64,000 nt of DNA, taken from positions 96,109,467 through 96,173,466 of the forward strand of contig CM035432.1 in NCBI GenBank assembly GCA_020310875.1. Direction: 5' to 3'. Position numbers and translations under genes: made by a program. Source of the stretch: Ceratopteris richardii (taxonomy: Eukaryota; Streptophyta; Polypodiopsida; Polypodiales; Pteridaceae). The notes beneath the pieces are model-generated. The model did not search any database, had not been told where the DNA came from, and saw only the letters and a program-made list of their open reading frames with translations. Each line of letters starts with the position of its first letter. The first letter of the stretch is position 1. Below are positions 33,852-43,524 of this stretch, piece after piece.

Positions 33852-35072
33852 GTCATTGACCGAAGACCCTTTGTGACCATAGAGATAGGACAAGGGAAGG
33901 GTTCAAGGACGGTGAAAGCATTGATTGACTCAGGTGCAGCAAGTAGTGCAGTTAGACTTTCCTACTGCCAAGACTTGCAGTTGAACATCAATCCCATAGA
34001 AGCTTATCTCATAGGATTGGGAGGTGTGGAAACCCCTTGTTTGGGCGAGGTGGAACTTCCCATCTACTTTCAAGATGTTCCAATGAAAGTCAAAGCGCTA
34101 GTATGTCAAGATGAGAACCTTACAGAACCACTTGTCTTGGGTCAAGATTGGATCTATGACCATGCAGTTAACTTAAACCTAAGAAGTCAAATTCTTCAAG
34201 TTTGGGTACATGAACAATGCATTACATTAGAATTAGAGAACTGCATGCTCCTAGATCATGGCACCACACACTCTCTTAGTTCTTCCAAGACTAATCATAT
34301 GAAAGAAGATGTTGTATGTGTCAAAAGCTCTATGATGCAGAAGGAGTCAATCGTGGATGACCAAGTTCGAAGGCGGGTGGATCTTTCTTCTTCTCCAAAG
34401 AATCAAGTAGCCACAGTAGTGAGTCCACCACACAAGCAAACACAACCGTTCACGACAACTGCTACATCAAATAGAAAGACACCATTCGATAAAAAAGTAG
34501 TTCCGAGCATGAAGCAGATATGGGTACGCAAAGGAGAGCAACCACCAGCCTTGCCCCCACAAATCCCATCTAGGCAAGCCAACCAGGCCAGAAGACGAGG
34601 GAAGCAGCTCAGACAAGCTCAATCACAAGGTATCCAGCAAGTTTGGGTGCCTAAGAAGTTAGCTGCAGCTCAACAAGGGCAATTACAGATGTGGGTACCT
34701 GAGAAGCTCCTACATCTACAACAACCTATGTTCTCCCACATGCGAAAGGTCTCAACAAAGAATCCAAAAAGAGAAGAGGGTATGAACCACGTACAGAGAC
34801 CGAAAGAAGATCAAATCAGCTCTTCAACAATAGTAGGAAGACGTGCAAAAAGGATATGGGTTTGGAAGCCAAAAGTACAAGTAGCCTACACCGAACCAAA
34901 GGGCCAAACACATTGGATACCACAGTTCAGAAAGCATCCAAAGATGAAGTCGCCTAAAGTGATCTCTACTGTGCCAAATGCTGTTCTCAAATGGATTCCG
35001 ATAAGAAGGAATACATCATCTCGCGATCCCATGGAGACATCCAAGAAAGATGGCGTCCACATCTGCAAGTAA
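33852..35072 (+). CDS. 3' extension with a second retropepsin-like domain and W-motif repeats
   Basis: 406 codons in the same frame as gag-pol, directly after UAG. A protease-like domain starts at once: FVTIEIGQGKGSRTVKALID, then the active-site-type DSGA (33927-33938), AYLIGLGGVETPCLGEVELP, and EPLVLGQDWI in the place of the ILG motif of retropepsins. No ATG precedes the DSGA motif in this frame; the first is near 34084. The domain could therefore be made only by UAG readthrough, or the UAG is a recent nonsense change (CAG to TAG). The C-terminal half is basic and repeats a short motif six times: QIWVRK, QVWVPK, QMWVPE, RIWVWK, THWIPQ and LKWIPI. Its role is unknown; it occupies the position where some plant elements carry env-like or extra ORFs. 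Confidence 0.8.
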   Translation, partial: VIDRRPFVTIEIGQGKGSRTVKALIDSGAASSAVRLSYCQDLQLNINPIEAYLIGLGGVETPCLGEVELPIYFQDVPMKVKALVCQDENLTEPLVLGQDWIYDHAVNLNLRSQILQVWVHEQCITLELENCMLLDHGTTHSLSSSKTNHMKEDVVCVKSSMMQKESIVDDQVRRRVDLSSSPKNQVATVVSPPHKQTQPFTTTATSNRKTPFDKKVVPSMKQIWVRKGEQPPALPPQIPSRQANQARRRGKQLRQAQSQGIQQVWVPKKLAAAQQGQLQMWVPEKLLHLQQPMFSHMRKVSTKNPKREEGMNHVQRPKEDQISSSTIVGRRAKRIWVWKPKVQVAYTEPKGQTHWIPQFRKHPKMKSPKVISTVPNAVLKWIPIRRNTSSRDPMETSKKDGVHICK

Positions 35073-35292
35073 CATCAAGCCTCGACGAGCAACAACCATG
35101 TGCTCCTTGCACAACCCTGTCTTTTGCACCATTCAGGTCATGCATTTCCAAAGTATGCATTAATATAGGGCCACATTACACGGCCGTGCATAGACACACT
35201 TGAGAATCCCAGGCACAAGAGCACATTGACATATGTCAAAGATTTTTATTGATTGATACTAAAATCTGTCTTCTTGTTTTGTGATATTGTTC

Positions 35293-35326
<34 letters not shown>

Positions 35327-36234
35327 GAGGAAGAACTTGTTCCCAGGTTTCGCTCATGGAACATGAATGAGTCATGCTTAGTTGAAGATTGAACCATCGA
35401 TTACTGGGCATTTATCAGCTTGGATAGAAGTGTGTCTTGGCTCGCAGATGATTTAATTGCTGCCTTATCTCATAGATGTCAAGAACTTAGCATGAGCAGG
35501 GCATCCACAACTATGGTTTCCTCTTACTATGGTAGGAGTGAAGAGCTTGAAGGTCCACAACTTGAGTGATGCTTAACTACTGTATGTACAATAGCATCCA
35601 AGGAGATATCTGCAAGGGATAGTTCTGGAGGAGAGGGGATCTGCCATTCAAAAGATCTCATCAGTGGACCATCAACATGGACATCCATCAACAATGGTCC
35701 ATCCCAAACGCCAAGTGTACAACATGAAGAGATGAACATCCATCGACCTTCTCCATGGTAAGCATCTTTACTTTGGAAACATCATAGCCATAATAGCGTA
35801 GGAAACCTCTTCGTCGGCATACCCTTGAGCACTTAGCTCAAGAGCCCCAATTTTTGCACCATTCTTCTTCGAATGCATTTCCCAAGTAAACATTCATAGG
35901 GCTACATTACAAGGCCGTGCACAAGGCACATATTTTCCTCAACCCATGCACGAACACACTTACCCATCACTCAATATGGGTTATGAGTACTTGGCATGAC
36001 TACTATGAAGATCAACTTTGGAAGATCTAGAAAACATCAACGGAGACTCACAACGACACAGTCATGCTGGAATCCAAGGCAGAAGCACATACCAAGAGAC
36101 TACAACCTGCAAAGACTCACAGTGATAGATGAAGAACGTCGGACGACTTGTGTTCATACAGAAGGGACACTCCCTCTCAAGGCACTACTTGGAACAACCA
36201 CTACAACAAGGGTCTGTCAGGGACGACAGACTCG
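35073..36234 (+). other. Noncoding 3' tail of the Tat-like element
   Basis: No long frame. A run of 32 A occupies 35294-35325. A segment around 35123-35201 (TTTGCACCATTC, ATGCATTTCC, GGCCGTGCA, CACACTT) recurs with changes around 35853-35961, giving a direct repeat spaced 0.73 kb. The tail may contain an old captured cDNA given the poly(A), but nothing else identifies it. Confidence 0.6.
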
Positions 36235-36235
36235 A

Positions 36236-36247
36236 GAGGGGGGGGAG
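36236..36247 (+). promoter_or_regulatory. Polypurine tract of the Tat-like element
   Basis: The G-rich purine run AGGGGGGGGGAG ends directly at the 3' LTR start at 36248. It is the expected primer for plus-strand synthesis. Confidence 0.88.
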
Positions 36248-36857
36248 TGTTGAAGCTCAAGGTCAAGGACAAAGCATGGAAGCACATCAAAGAAGTGGAC
36301 ATAGAAGAAGAGAGAGCAAGTAGGGAGCTCCAAGGAGTGTATGTCAATTTTTCAGAAGAATCCCCTACAAAAATAGTGATTTTCATCACTAAAAACCATT
36401 GTAAATACCATTATCTATTTTTAGTAACTCCATTTTGTTCAAGCCGAGGAGTCCTCAAGCTTGAGGAGTATTAGAAGTACCATCGTACCAATTTTCATAA
36501 TTTTTAGACTTCGTTTGAGTCCTCAAATAAGCCCTGGAACCTAATTTTTAACTAGGCCGGACACTAGGTCTGGACAGGGCCAAAACTAGTCAAAAAACTA
36601 TAAAAAGAGCTAGAGAGCTCATTTTTGGGGTTGGCTTGTTAGAGAATAGAGCTTTTGTAAGAGAACTCGTTTGCAATAGAAGCTTTCCATTGTTCCTTGC
36701 TTTGATCTTGCTTTGCGCGCGTGTGTGTGTATGTGTGTGCATGCTTGTGTGCTTTCACTCACACACTTGTGCCTTCACTTGCTCATGGTCTTCATACCGG
36801 TCCTCACGTCTCCACGGATTGACAAGTAAAGGAGGTGGTGCTTACGCTTGAGCTACA
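36248..36857 (+). repeat. 3' LTR of the Tat-like element
   Basis: Identical to the 5' LTR except for one visible base. It is followed by GCCTT, the target duplication, and then the interrupted copia gag. Confidence 0.95.
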
Positions 36858-37582
36858 GCCTTCGTGGTTTAGGAGCTACATATAAGCAGTTCAGAACTTC
36901 TATACAGACTATGGAAAATATTCTGAATTTTGTTAATCTGGTATCTATGCTGATTATTGAAGAAAAGAATCTTGGTGAGGATTCAAACTTCCAAGGAAAA
37001 CCCAGTTTTGAGCAGGTATTCGACTCTAGTAGAGGAACAGGCAGAGGTAGAGCTTTGAGAAGTGGAAAAGGAAACAGTAACCAAGACCAAGGTCAACAAA
37101 AGAATCATGCAAGAGGAAGAGGACAGTTTCGAGGCAAAGGGAGTCAAAGAGGTCGCAAAAATTTCCAAAGAAATGATTTAAGTAATGATAGTAAAGGATG
37201 TTGGAATTGTGGTAAACCTCGAAACTTTGATAATGATTGCAGGTTGAAGAATCAAAATCATAGAAGGCAACAAAACAACTATGCATCCGCAAGTGGAGAT
37301 GATTCTGAGAAGTTGTTCATGGTTCAACATCACATGATGAATACAATGTCTGTTGGTGTTTCAAAGTCGAATGATTGGTATGTTGATTTAGGTGCTTCAA
37401 ACCACATGAGTAGTCATGCACAATGGTTTAGTACTTTGCAAAAATTGATAGTTCGTCGATATGTTGAAACAAGTGATAACACATCACACCCTATGGAATA
37501 TACAGGAAACATAGCATTGTCTATGGAGGATGGGAAGGTAAAACATCTTGCTGATGTGCTGCATGTTCCAAATATAATATAG
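36858..37582 (+). pseudogene. Copia Gag C-terminus, zinc knuckle and protease
   Basis: It continues the copia interrupted at 23712: LRGLGATYKQFRTSIQ, an Arg/Gly-rich stretch, the knuckle CWNCGKPRNFDNDC (the usual His is replaced by Phe, CX2CX4FX4C), then WYVDLGASNHMSSHAQWF. In the protease motif the Ser of DSGA is replaced by Leu. Ends VLHVPNII at a stop. Both changes suggest a non-functional copy. Confidence 0.88.
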
Positions 37583-37599
37583 AATGTGGTTTTTGTTGG

Positions 37600-38625
37600 A
37601 CAAATGGTTGACGAGGGATTAAATTCAAGTTCAATGTTGATGGGTTGTATGTAGGAGAATACAAACGGGATTGAAGATTGATCACCAAAGGAAACAAAGT
37701 GGGTAGGATGTTCATCTCAAATGTGAAAATTCTTGAAATGAATGCAGCCATGTTTGCAAAAGGTGTAGGATTCATTGCTGATATAGAGATCAACACAAAT
37801 AGATTGAATATGCAAACTTGCAAAGGCTGAAATTGATGTAGCTAAAGGAGATTGTCCATGAACTACCAAATTTCAAGGTTGCAGAGATGCAAAAGGTATG
37901 TGCAACATGTCAATTCGGGAAACAGTCAAGAGCATCATTTCCACATGACAAACATGTTAGTGAGAACATACTAGAAATAGTACATACAGATGTTTGGGGT
38001 CTTGCAAAGACCACATCTATGGGCGGTTGTAGGTTTTATGTTACTTTCATTGATGCCCATACACGAAAAGTGTGGGTATATTTCATGAAAGAGAAGAGTG
38101 AGGTGTTTGCTCACTTCCAAATTTTTAAAGCTATGGTAGAAAAGCAGACAGGGAAGTATATTCAAACATTAATAGCTGATGGAGGAAGTGAATAAATGTC
38201 AAATAAGTTGAGCAATTTTCTAAAAAATCATGGTATTTAGTGTCAGTTTTCATGCAGGTACACACCACAACATAATGACGTTGCTGAATGCAAAAATATA
38301 CATATTGTAGAAATAGCAAGATCCCTGATGGATGAGAAGAATATGCCTCATTGTTATTGGGTAGAAGTTGTTCATACTATTGTATACATCATCAATAGAA
38401 CTCTCACTACTGCTGTACACCAAGTTACACATGAAGAGAAGTTTACAGGTAAAAAGCCAAACGTATCAAATCTGAATGTTTTTGGTTGTATTGCATATGT
38501 CAATGTTCCAGATGAGTTGAGGATGAAGCTTGATCCAAAAGAAAAAAAAAATGTGTCTTCATTGGATACTCCCTTGAGCAAAAGGGATATAAATGTTATA
38601 ACCTACTCACACGACAGGTGAAGGT
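37600..38625 (+). pseudogene. Copia integrase region
   Basis: Pre-integrase zinc residues CATCQFGKQSRASFP, then ILEIVHTDVWGLAKT (first Asp), FIDAHTRKVWVYFMKEKSEVF and LIADGGSE (second Asp), then a stop. The third catalytic Glu region is degenerate. The frame resumes with MDEKNMPHCYWVEVVHTIVY, GKKPNVSNLNVFGCIAYVNV and a frameshift near an A-run (38540-38550). Confidence 0.85.
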
Positions 38626-39149
38626 GAGAAGAGATGTGGTATTTAATGAAATTTCAAGCTTCTATGCAGATGCCAAAGAAGGACTGAATCTTGAACCAAA
38701 TAACAAAGAAAATGCTGAAAAATCAAGTGTAGAATCTCAAGTTTTGAGTGGACCGGATGCATCACCAAGCAATAGTTCCAACTCAAATCGATGGAGATGG
38801 AAGATTGCGTGGAAATTTCAATCTAAAAAATTCATCAAATACATCCAAGAAAGGTAAAGAAAAGCTTTCTACTGGTCATAAAACACGTGCGGATTTTGAA
38901 GACATTGATGGAGATTCAAGCATTTCAGAAAAGAGTCCTAATGCGGAACTTGGATTGCCCTCTGTGAAGACTTTAGGAGTAAGAAAGGCACATGCAGATG
39001 ATACAAGGAGAAGTGATCCACGACCAAGAAGATATGGGAGGATGTGGAATTCAGCGCAACGATTGAATATAATAGTTACATCGCTTTTCATTGTGCCTAC
39101 ATGACAAAGGTAATACAAGATGCTGAACATTCTTGTTTGAAGATTCAAT

Positions 39150-40640
39150 TTTTAATGTAGATTGGGAAAAAGCTATGGATGAGGAGATAGCTGCACTTTA
39201 TGGAAATGATACATGGAAGCTGGTTCCATGGCCACAAGGAAAGAAAGCCATAGGCTGCAAGTGGGTTTAGAAGGCAAATCACAATGTTGATGGTAGCATA
39301 AGCAGGTACAAAGCACGTTTGGTAGCAAAAGGATATGCACAAACTTATGGCATTGATTATGAGGGAACATTCAGGCGTGTAGCTAAAGTGTCTACTGTTA
39401 GAACACTTGTTGCATTGACTACAGCAAAAGGATGGACTTTGCATCAGATGCATGTGAAGAATGTTTCTCTACATGGTGAGTTACATGAAGAAGTATACAT
39501 GGATGACCCACAAGGATATGAATATTCAAAGCATCTAGAATATGTTTGCATGTTGCAAATGGCTTTGTATGGGCTGAAGCAAGCTCCTCGTGCATGGCAT
39601 GCAAGGATTGCTGATTACTTAACTACCATTGGGTTTTCTATGTGTGATGTAGATCATTCACTATATGGAAGGAAGGATGATGATGGCATCACAATTGTGG
39701 CTATTTATTTTGATGACTTGATTGTAGGTGATGATAATGAAGAAAGCATTAAAGAGGTAAAGCTACTTCTTATGCACGAATTTGACATGAAAGATCTTGG
39801 TGTGTTGCGCTACTTCTTGGGCATTGAGTTTATACATACAAAAATAGGTATATGGATGTCGCAAAGGCAATAGGCCTTGAATATGCTGCAAAAGTATGGT
39901 ATAGCTGATTATAAGCCTGCCATTTGATCAGAATTTGAAGTTGGATACTACATCAAGTGAAGCATTGGAAAATGCTACTATGTACAGGAAAATTGTGGGA
40001 AGTGCTATATATCTCACAATTATAGGGCTTGATCTAAGCTATACAATTGGACTTAAAAGTTGGTTTATGCAGGTTCCCAAGAAGCCACATTTGGATGCTC
40101 TGAAGGGCACTCTACGTTATCTGAGTGCTACTTTGGATTATGCATCGTTTTATGAAGGTGGTGTAGGTTTGGAGGTTTGTGGATACACTGATGCAGATTG
40201 GGCTGGTAGTATTCTAGATCTTCCTAGAGGTGCAATTATTACATGGAGCAACAAGAAGTAGCCCATTGTTGCTTTGTCAAGTATAGAGGCTAAGTATAGA
40301 GGTGTTGTAATGGTAGCATGTGAGGCATCATGGCTGGAGATGCTACTTGCAGATTTAGGTGTGGAAGTGCAAAATCCTATCACCATCTATTGTGATAATC
40401 TTAGCAGCATACAACTAGCATGGAACCCTGTTTTTCATGCTAGAACAAATCCTATTGAGGTACATTATGACTTCATCAGAGAGAAGGTATTAGCAAGTGA
40501 TATTCATCTTGTTTATGTGAGAACAGATGAGCAGGTTGCTGATATTTTCACTAAAGCACATGGAGCATTGAAGCTGAAGAAGCTTCAAAAGATGCTTGGA
40601 TTAGGGGACATGGCATTAGACATGGCATTTCTCTGACCTG
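39150..40640 (+). pseudogene. Copia reverse transcriptase and RNase H
   Basis: RT: AIGCKWV, SRYKARLVAKGYAQTYGIDY, TLHQMHVKNVSLHGELHEEV (the Asp of the usual QMDV is His), ALYGLKQAPRAWHARIADYL and AIYFDDLIVG (FDDL for YVDD), then a stop near 39871. A frameshift leads to RNase H: GYTDADWAGSILDLPRGAII, ALSSIEAKYRGVV, YCDNLSSIQLAWNPVFHART, EVHYDFIREKVLASDIHLVY and QVADIFTKAHGALKLKKLQK. The lost catalytic Asp marks the copy as dead. Confidence 0.9.
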
Positions 40641-40951
40641 TATAGTGGTCATGCCGGTATATGTCAGGGACACTTCATTGAGCTTTATTAGATTTATCTA
40701 CCGACAGTGATGGCACATTTGTTTCCTGTCAGCTCACTCATTCAGGGACATTAGGTTTTTTCCTTATGTACTAGTCTTTATATATTGCAATAGTTGCATT
40801 CTTGTTTTTAGGTCATTCTTGTACATTCCTTTTTATGTAATAGGAGAAGAAGAAGAAGATCATTCTTCCTTGTCTCAATCTGAGTGTGTGATTCTCTTTG
40901 ATTGTGAGAGTGTTTGTGTGAGCTCTCTTCCTTATCTCCTTCCTTATGACA
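40625..40951 (+). repeat. 3' LTR of the copia element
   Basis: Pairs with 22477-22822; it lacks the first part of the LTR and shows several substitutions and a shorter (GAA)n. It ends TTATGACA. Confidence 0.8.
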
Positions 40952-40956
40952 TTCAA

Positions 40957-41200
40957 GAGGTAGAGGCTTCTTGAAGAAGCTATTTTTCAAAGCTATTGTA
41001 TCGATTGATTCACATCTATAATATCAAAATTTCTCTTGCTCGAAGTCATATCATGTCTCCTCTTCTATGTTGAACTTTCACTTATCTTGTGCAAGTTCTG
41101 TGTTTTTGTGTTCCACTGTTCTTGAGTGATTGCAAGCTTGTGATTGAGGATAGTTTGTGATTGAGGAAATACTAGAAGCCGTATCAGAGTAGAATTGATC
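40957..41200 (+). repeat. Right part of the interrupted gypsy LTR and primer site
   Basis: About 210 bp that should complete the LTR begun at 21521, ending before CCGTATCAGAGTAG (about 41178), a degenerate tRNA-iMet primer site. No coding sequence. Confidence 0.5.
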
Positions 41201-43257
41201 CTTATGGAAGGTTTGACACAAAAGGTCTGTGAGCAAGAGGAGCTTATTCAGAATTTTCTTAAATAATTATTCAGGAAACGAGGTGGAAAGCAACTAGAGG
41301 GTGCAACAAATTTGTTTTCAAAACTAAATGATGAAGTGGATGAAGGTGTAGGACACCTAGTGTGCCTAGAGAAAAACAAAAAAGTAGTTATGAAGATATG
41401 GAGCTAGGTGTGTTTTCCCATAAGCAAATCTTCAAGAAGGAAAAAATGAATGATTTTGATGGTGAGAAGAAGACTTTCAAAGATCTAGAGGCATGGATTG
41501 AATAGATCGAGTGCTTCTTTGATTTCAAAGGCAAAAGGTAGGATCTCGCCCCTGCATGGCATGGCAAAGCTATGGTGGAAATCTTATATTTTGACTCAGA
41601 AATGTTGTGGTCCGATTTTACGGAAGGAATTTAGAGAGCAAGAAAAAAAATGATATTGTTCTCCACACTATCATATGGAGAAGAAGATGTAGTTCTATAA
41701 TTTTTGATAGCGGGAAAGTGAAAATCTTAGCTTTTCTATTGATGAGTACAAATCCTATGTCTTCACAAATATGCACTCGAGGTTAGTGATGATGCTTTGA
41801 AGAGGAAGTTTATTGAAGGGCTTCGTGAGGAACTTTGCTATCAAGTCAAGGGATATGGATGTATCAAATTTCTTGATGCTATTGTGATGGCCAAGAATTT
41901 TGAGAGGATGGAGAAGTTCAATTTGTAGAAGGTGAAATGAACCACATTATGGGACATAGGCCATAGAGACTTGTTGCAATAAACATGAACAATTCAATGA
42001 AGAATCCATCTTCTAATAATCAAGGTAAGAATCCTAATCAAGTGGAAAATCAATGGTGTTAACTCATCAATGGGCAACAAGATCCTAATTTTATTGAGGG
42101 GCAAGAACACTTGATCTGTGTTTTCATTGCGAGGAGCAAGGCTATCTGACATATGAGTGCCCAAACAGGGTGATCTTTTCGCATGTAAAATCCAAGGAAA
42201 TAAACATCATCAAGGAAGGTACACCAATTGAGATAGCAGATGATGAAGGTAAGCTCCTTCACTCTACTATACATTGCATGGTGGTTAGTAGTTTCTAAAA
42301 GGCTTCTATAATTACAATTTCGGGTATGATTTCTACACAAAGAATCAAATTTTGGAGCACACAGTTTTTTATCTTTTGAATTGGTATGGAATTTAGGGAT
42401 ACCCCTAAATATGGAGATAACAAAACCTATAGAAATGGCCAATGGATGACTACACTATGAAGGGATACATTGAAAATTTTCCATTTACCTTTTTTCATAG
42501 GTGTTTTTTTTGGAGGCTTTCATGTGATTGAGATTACAAAGAGTGATGCAATCATAGGCATGGACTCGTTAGTTTAGAACTCTGCAAAAATTGATTGTGA
42601 AAGAACAATCACTTTAAGGCTAGAGGATGAATATATCCACATTCTAGGTGAAACATGTAATCCTAAACCTATTCTTATTTCTACTATGCAGATAATTAGA
42701 AGTATATGTGATGGCTATAGAAAATTTGTAGTGTATGTCAATAATCTGCATGATGAAGATAATGATGAAAATATTCCCAATTACATAGAATATCTTTTGA
42801 AAAAACATGTGGATGTATTTCTAGAGGACTTGCCTTGTATACCTCCACCTAGGTAGATTGACCATTCAAATTCAATTAGATGATCTTTTGAAGAAAGGCA
42901 TGATAAGGCCAATGTCCAACCATGGGGTGCACGTGCTTTATTTAAGGAAAAGAATGATGGCTCTTATAGAATATGTATTGACTATACAAAGTTGAATAAA
43001 CGAACACCTAAAAATAATTATCCACTCCCTTAGATAGATGACTTATTAGGTCAATTAAGCGGAGCAACTATAGTCACTAAGATTGAGTTAAGATTTAAAA
43101 TCACCAAATTGGGATCAAAACAAAGGATATCCCAAGACCTCATTTTGAACACGATATGGTCACTAGGATTTTAGAGTTTTACCTTTTGGATTAACAAATG
43201 CCCTTTCCGCATTCATGTGCTTGATGAACAATGTTTTTCATGATTATCTAGGCTGAT
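41200..43257 (+). pseudogene. Ty3/gypsy gag, protease and start of RT
   Basis: Heavily interrupted. Pieces recognised: DGEKKTFKDLEAWIE (Gag), CFHCEEQGYLTYEC (a zinc knuckle with His changed to Tyr, near 42120), AIIGMDSLV near 42550 (the ILGMDWL end of protease), LPCIPPPR, and RT blocks ending VLPFGLTNALSAFMCLMNNV and FHDYLG at 43252. The frame is cut here by the LTR element at 43258 and continues at 49214. Confidence 0.85.
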
Positions 43258-43511
43258 TGTCACATCATGGGGGTTGTGAGAACACCTCTTGGGTGAGGTG
43301 GCAGAGATGCCACTTGGCACCAACAAGGACTTATGTCATATAGTAGAGGAATTAAGAGATATTGACTATGACTCATTATCAGATGGGTAAGAGAAGCTCG
43401 GCGGTTGGGAGGTGAACAAAAAGCGTAATCTCTGTGTGTTGAGGTCGAGGTCGTCGTCCAAGAGCTGAAGTGATGACAGTTTCAATGGGCGCCATCAAAA
43501 GGAATGAGACA
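43258..43511 (+). repeat. 5' LTR of the LARD-like element
   Basis: TGTCACATC to GAGACA, 254 bp, paired with 48955-49208. Confidence 0.95.
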
Positions 43512-43512
43512 C

Positions 43513-43524
43513 TGGTATCAGAGC
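43513..43524 (+). promoter_or_regulatory. Primer-binding site, tRNA-iMet
   Basis: TGGTATCAGAGC, one base after the LTR. Confidence 0.92.

Larger units (their letters stand above)
23713..36857 (+). mobile_element. Tat/Athila-like Ty3/gypsy element, 13.1 kb, nearly intact
   Basis: The two 610-bp LTRs (23713-24322 and 36248-36857) show one difference by eye (AGCGC versus AGAGC near 24115/36650). The flanking GCCTT (23708-23712 and 36858-36862) is a perfect 5-bp target duplication. The parts in order are LTR, tRNA-Asp PBS, a repeat-rich leader, a 2679-codon gag-pol ORF, an in-frame UAG and 406 more codons, a 1.2-kb noncoding tail with a poly(A) tract, PPT and LTR. The near-identical LTRs and the open 8-kb frame mean a recent insertion, possibly still active. 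Confidence 0.95.
22421..40951 (+). mobile_element. Ty1/copia element, itself split by a Tat/Athila-like element
   Basis: The LTR pair is 22421-22822 (5') and about 40625-40951 (3', lacking the first ~50 bp). A PBS lies at 22823 and gag starts at 23226. The flanks GTCAA (22416-22420) and TTCAA (40952-40956) fit a 5-bp target duplication at 4 of 5 positions. The copia coding region is decayed throughout. The 13.1-kb insertion at 23713-36857 divides gag. The insertion site is within a gypsy LTR. Confidence 0.8.

Noticed and set aside
37021-37292. Antisense 88-codon frame in copia gag
   Set aside because: Reverse-complement shadow of the Arg/Gly/Gln-rich Gag segment.
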